A stretch of 17,767 bases of DNA from Anaerolineales bacterium (GTDB lineage: Bacteria; Chloroflexota; Anaerolineae; Anaerolineales; UBA4823): contig JALHTN010000321.1 of NCBI GenBank assembly GCA_022865865.1, positions 1-17,767 on the forward strand. The letters are read 5' to 3'. Below the pieces are notes generated by a model. The model saw only the letters and a program-made list of their open reading frames with translations. It was not told where the DNA came from and searched no databases. The position numbers were made by a program, and so were the translations under genes. Positions 14,526-17,767 of this stretch are shown here, in pieces (the stretch's first letter is position 1; the number at the start of each line of letters is the position of its first letter).

Positions 14526-16259
14526 ATGGAAAGCGATCCAGCTGATTCAGCCCAAACCCCTCTTGACAGGCGAATAATCCTGCTCGGCCAGCTGGCGGAA
14601 CAAATTCAGGTTTCCCTGGCGAATGATATTCCCGCCGATATAGAACCCATCCTTGAGGATTTGGCTCAATTATCAAATTCCCTGATCCATGTGAGCCAGC
14701 AAGTTGCCAAGCAAAAAGAAGAGCATGATAATTATCTCGCCTTGGCAAACATCAGCCAGCTGGTCAATTCATCTCTGCAGGTAGATGATGTCCTGAGAGT
14801 TGTGATGGATACTATCGTCCGGCTTACGGGCGCTGAGCGGGGTTTTTTAATGCTGAAAGACAGTCAGGAGAAGCTCAGCATTCATATCGCACGCAATTGG
14901 GAACGCGAATCCCTGGATGAATCAGACACTACGCTCAGCAGGACGGTCGTCAATCAGGTATTAGTCGAGGGGCAGCCCATCCTCACCACGAATGCCCAGC
15001 AAGACCCTCGATTTGATGCTCAAGAAAGCATCATCTCTCTGAACCTGCGCTCTATCCTGTGCGTCCCCCTCATATTAAAAGACACGCTGATTGGTGTGAT
15101 TTATGCGGACAATCGATTGAGGGAGGGTCTTTTCACAGAAACTGAGAAGAACTTATTATCCGCATTTGCTAATCAAGCCGCAGTTGCGATCGAGAACGCT
15201 CGTTTGTTCGAATCAGTCCGATCTTCACTTGCGGAAGTTACTGAGCTGAAAAACTTAATGGATGACGTCTTCGCATCCATCGCCAGCGGTGTGCTTACAA
15301 CCAATCTTGAGCATCAAATAACTCTCTCCAACAGCGTTGCTGAAGATATCTTAGGGGAATCACAAATAGATTTACTCGGTAAAAGCGTGAGCCTTGTCCC
15401 CCTTTTTAAGACCATCAATCTTCAAGGTTACCTGACCAGAGTGTGCCAATCCAACCAACAGATCAGGGGTATGCAGTTTAATATTAAGACCACACAGGGA
15501 AATCCCCTGCACCTTCGGTTCAACCTGGCACCCCTAAAAGACGCTCAAGAAAAGATTTTAGGCACAGCTATAGTCATGGAAGATGTGACAGAGACACGTC
15601 GCTTGGAAGCGCAGCGGCGACTTTTTGAACGCATGGTAGCACCCGCGGTGATTGATCAGTTAAACCCGGATGAATTAAATCTGGGCGGTACCAGGACAAC
15701 GATCACAACCCTGTTTGCTGATATACGCGGCTATACAAGCCTCAGCGAAAGATGTGATCCCGAAACGTTAGTCTCGGTATTAAATCGCTACCTGGGTGCT
15801 GCGACAGAAGCGATTCTCTCCGAACAAGGAACCATCGATAAGTTCATGGGGGACGCCATCATGGCATTTTTCAATGCCCCGATCCCTCAATCCGATCACA
15901 CATTACGGGCTGTGCGGGCCGCGCTTCATTTGCGCTCTGCAATCAACTCGATTCAGGGTGAATTACCACCTGAATTGAGGCTTGGCATCGGAATTGGAGT
16001 GCACTCCGGAGAAGCAGTTTTAGGGCTGGTTGGTTCTCAAGAACGGCTGGAGTATACTGCCATAGGTGACAGCGTTAACATCGCCAAACGATTACAGGAG
16101 AACGCCGCCCCAGGACAGATACTGATCAGTGCCAGGACTTACCAGCACATCGCGAATTCTTTACAAGCTCGTTCAATCGATCCAATCAATGCCAAGGGGA
16201 AGAAAGAATTAATCCAAGTCTTTGAAGTCACCGGATTAAATTCAAACAATTCTGCGTAA
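14526..16259 (+). CDS. Adenylate/guanylate cyclase with GAF and PAS domains
   Basis: A 577-residue soluble class III nucleotide cyclase. A helical N-terminus leads to a GAF domain at about 75-230 (ERGFLMLKD, LRSILCVPLILKDTLIGVIY, ANQAAVAIENARLF), a PAS-like domain at about 240-345 (LTTNLEHQITLSN and GTAIVMEDVTE), a signalling helix, and the catalytic domain from about 385. Metal-binding aspartates are Asp399 (TLFADIRGYTSLSE) and Asp443 (DKFMGDAIMAFF). Lys439 and Thr511 (LEYTAIGDSVN) take the purine-recognition positions, and the Lys/Thr pair favours ATP as substrate. Asn518 and Arg522 (VNIAKRL) are the transition-state residues. All catalytic residues are intact, so it should make cAMP in response to a ligand or redox cue sensed by GAF/PAS. 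The ATG at 14526 has a poor ribosome binding site, which fits coupling to the transglutaminase gene 23 bp upstream. Confidence 0.92.
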   Translation: MESDPADSAQTPLDRRIILLGQLAEQIQVSLANDIPADIEPILEDLAQLSNSLIHVSQQVAKQKEEHDNYLALANISQLVNSSLQVDDVLRVVMDTIVRLTGAERGFLMLKDSQEKLSIHIARNWERESLDESDTTLSRTVVNQVLVEGQPILTTNAQQDPRFDAQESIISLNLRSILCVPLILKDTLIGVIYADNRLREGLFTETEKNLLSAFANQAAVAIENARLFESVRSSLAEVTELKNLMDDVFASIASGVLTTNLEHQITLSNSVAEDILGESQIDLLGKSVSLVPLFKTINLQGYLTRVCQSNQQIRGMQFNIKTTQGNPLHLRFNLAPLKDAQEKILGTAIVMEDVTETRRLEAQRRLFERMVAPAVIDQLNPDELNLGGTRTTITTLFADIRGYTSLSERCDPETLVSVLNRYLGAATEAILSEQGTIDKFMGDAIMAFFNAPIPQSDHTLRAVRAALHLRSAINSIQGELPPELRLGIGIGVHSGEAVLGLVGSQERLEYTAIGDSVNIAKRLQENAAPGQILISARTYQHIANSLQARSIDPINAKGKKELIQVFEVTGLNSNNSA

Positions 16260-16376
16260 ACCCCGTAAAATTCACATAAACTTACAGTTCCAATAGCTAA
16301 TTTTGACCTGTTGTGATGTATAAACAGAGCAATATTATTACTGGTTTCTAACCAGAGACTATTGGAATTGGTGAAT

Positions 16377-17072
16377 ATGAATTCGTGTCGATCTAATAAT
16401 TTTCTTGCTTTCAGCCGGTATTTGATCCTTGTATTGTTGCTCGTATCCTTCTCCCTGCCTTACTCAACTCAGGGAAGCTTACCAGTGACAGGCAGAGACA
16501 TCTCAAGCCTGGTCAGTGTCATCCATCTCCCCCCTCCAACAATCGATTCCTGGACCTCAAGAGAACAGCTGCCTTCATTAAACAATTTTGTCAACAATCT
16601 TGCGGACGGGCAATCTGGGGCTGTGCGAGGTGTCTATGTCCCCGGGTTCATGGCATTACCGATTGTTCAGCAGCCCAGCGGGGACACAGGCTTTGTATCC
16701 GTCCAACCTGGGACAGCAACTCAATTTCAATTGGCAGCTCGCTACGGTGTCATCGGCCTTCTTGCGCATAACTACTTATCTGGTAAGGATTTTTACCGCC
16801 TGGTTGAAGGTCTGAAGGTACTAGTAGTGAATGGCGATGGTTCTCTGCAAAACTACCGGATTACGGAAGTAATTGAATACCAAAAAGTGACTCCCGGGAG
16901 TAATTGGAGTCATTACATTAATCTAGAAACTGGGGAAAGATTAACCACCTACCAGGTATTTGGTCAGTACTATCAGGGAGAACATCACCTGACCTTTCAA
17001 ACCTGTCTTGAGAGAGATGGCTTAGAGACCTGGGGGTTGAGATTTGTGGTGGCAGAACCGGTCAATTCCTGA
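16377..17072 (+). CDS. Secreted sortase-like protein with an internal LPVTG motif
   Basis: 231 residues from the ATG at 16377; GTG 16371 and TTG 16362 are alternative starts. A signal peptide or N-terminal anchor spans about residues 10-30 (YLILVLLLVSFSLPY). The C-terminal half has a sortase-like arrangement: His131 in LLAHNYLSGKDFYRL, then a beta-rich stretch (VVNGDGSLQNYRITEV), Cys210 in LTFQTCLERDG, and Arg222 in WGLRFVVAEP. This matches the His-Cys-Arg triad of the sortase fold. The overall similarity is weak and I do not recognise the subfamily. LPVTG occurs at residues 35-39, just after the signal peptide, which is the kind of pentapeptide sortases cleave. The preceding gap of about 100 bp shows no clear promoter. 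The gene ends 5 bp from the convergent PLP enzyme gene. Confidence 0.6.
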   Translation: MNSCRSNNFLAFSRYLILVLLLVSFSLPYSTQGSLPVTGRDISSLVSVIHLPPPTIDSWTSREQLPSLNNFVNNLADGQSGAVRGVYVPGFMALPIVQQPSGDTGFVSVQPGTATQFQLAARYGVIGLLAHNYLSGKDFYRLVEGLKVLVVNGDGSLQNYRITEVIEYQKVTPGSNWSHYINLETGERLTTYQVFGQYYQGEHHLTFQTCLERDGLETWGLRFVVAEPVNS

Positions 17073-17077
17073 GCAAG

Positions 17078-17767
17078 TTAAGGTTTCAATAATCTACTCA
17101 GGTATTGGTCAGCAAATAATGCTGGGGTTCCTCCAGTATGCCAGAATAGAATTTTCTGATCCGCGGTGAAAAATCCACTGCGGATCAAATCGATTAAGCC
17201 CGCAGCTGCGCGACCGGTATAAACCGGATCCAACAGCATGCCTTCACTGCGAGCGAACATGCTTAACGCTTCAACCTCTGGTTCTCCCATCACTCCGTAT
17301 CCGGCTCCCAGATAATCGTCATTCACCAGGATATCCTGAGCAGAAAATCTGTGGTCTTCACCAAGACAATTCGCGGTTTCTTCCGCTAACACGGCTACTT
17401 TTTGGGATAATTCGGCCGCCGGATTATCGATGCTGATTCCCAATATTCCGCCATGGTATCCATACATGCGGCCTCCAAGGGCTAATCCAGCGTGAGTGCC
17501 GCCCGAAGATGAAGGAAATACGATCCAATCCAGACTGGGATCCTGATCGAGCAGCTCCTGCATGGCGAAAACATATCCCAATGCCCCAATAGCATTCGAA
17601 CCACCATAAGGAATCAGATAGGGTTTACCTCCAGTTTTAAGGACGGTATCGAAAGTCTGATCTAATACCTGTTCCCGATCTGATCCCCCAGCCCAAACGA
17701 TCTCTGCTCCTAGGAACAGATCCAGGAAGTTGTTCCCGGTGGGATTGGGTGGTCTTTCCCCCGTCAA
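17078..17767 (-). CDS. D-cysteine desulfhydrase/ACC deaminase family PLP enzyme (N-terminus beyond right edge)
   Basis: The C-terminal 229 residues of a fold-type II PLP-dependent enzyme; the frame is open to the right edge, so the real start is outside the window. Family features are PYLIPYGGSNAIGALGYVFA (a D-cysteine desulfhydrase-like phosphate-binding region), SSSGGTHAGLALGGRM, VMGEPEVEALSMFARSEGMLLD (shown here in part as EGMLLDPVYTGRA), and the C-terminal FWHTGGTPALFA. The PLP-binding lysine lies in the missing N-terminal part. Members deaminate D-cysteine to pyruvate, sulfide and ammonia, or related small amino acids such as ACC. The text favours D-cysteine desulfhydrase, but the substrate cannot be fixed without the N-terminus. 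It is convergent with the sortase-like gene, and no terminator is visible between them. Confidence 0.8.
   Translation of the reverse strand: MTGERPPNPTGNNFLDLFLGAEIVWAGGSDREQVLDQTFDTVLKTGGKPYLIPYGGSNAIGALGYVFAMQELLDQDPSLDWIVFPSSSGGTHAGLALGGRMYGYHGGILGISIDNPAAELSQKVAVLAEETANCLGEDHRFSAQDILVNDDYLGAGYGVMGEPEVEALSMFARSEGMLLDPVYTGRAAAGLIDLIRSGFFTADQKILFWHTGGTPALFADQYLSRLLKP

Noticed and set aside
16296..16324. Possible promoter before the sortase-like gene (TATAAA at 16319-16324, TTGACC at 16303-16308)
   Set aside because: The two boxes are only 10 bp apart, and no acceptable -35 stands at 16-18 bp, so the pair cannot form a normal promoter.
17765..17767. TTG at the right edge as start of the PLP enzyme
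   Set aside because: The protein begins in mid-domain, without the N-terminal PLP-lysine region, so the frame is simply cut by the window edge.

Overview
The window (about 17.8 kb, moderate GC) looks like chromosome from a Chloroflexota bacterium, most plausibly an Anaerolineae-type lineage. That placement is an inference from gene content: a complex I membrane-arm cluster with two NuoM genes, an F-type ATP synthase cluster directly behind it, a roughly 400-residue transaldolase-family protein, and a TgpA-like transglutaminase. No rRNA, tRNA, transposase or CRISPR array was found.

Left part (1-10341, all minus strand). Read in the direction of transcription, the order is nuoA, nuoH, nuoJ, nuoK, nuoL, nuoM (copy 2), nuoM (copy 1), nuoN, then an AtpI-like gene and atpB (F0 subunit a), which runs off the left edge. 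The canonical nuo order is kept, but every hydrophilic-arm gene (nuoB, C, D, E, F, G, I) is absent from the places it normally occupies. Only the proton-pumping membrane arm is encoded here. The arm has four antiporter-like subunits (L, M, M, N) instead of three. NuoL carries a tandemly duplicated segment of about 27 residues in its C-terminal lateral amphipathic helix, as expected if the helix has to brace one extra pump module. One of the two NuoM proteins has lost the normally conserved TM7 lysine. A terminator-like hairpin separates nuoA from nuoH. A weaker terminator and a consensus-like promoter separate nuoN from the ATP synthase genes. Together these genes form the proton pump and the proton-driven ATP synthase.

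Right part (10552-17072, plus strand). A transaldolase/fructose-6-phosphate-aldolase family gene is followed by a strong intrinsic terminator. Then come a large membrane-anchored transglutaminase-like protein (TgpA/DUF3488 type), a soluble GAF-PAS-class III adenylate cyclase 23 bp downstream, and a small secreted sortase-like protein. The last contains a perfect LPXTG-type motif just behind its own signal peptide. The cluster suggests envelope protein processing next to second-messenger signalling, but no functional link is proven.

Right edge (17078-17767, minus strand). This is the C-terminal part of a D-cysteine desulfhydrase/ACC deaminase family PLP enzyme, convergent with the sortase-like gene with only 5 bp between them.

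No gene-free stretch exceeds 300 bp. The largest gaps are 11770-12063 (terminator, then an extended -10 promoter) and 10342-10551 (divergent promoters of nuoA and the transaldolase gene).
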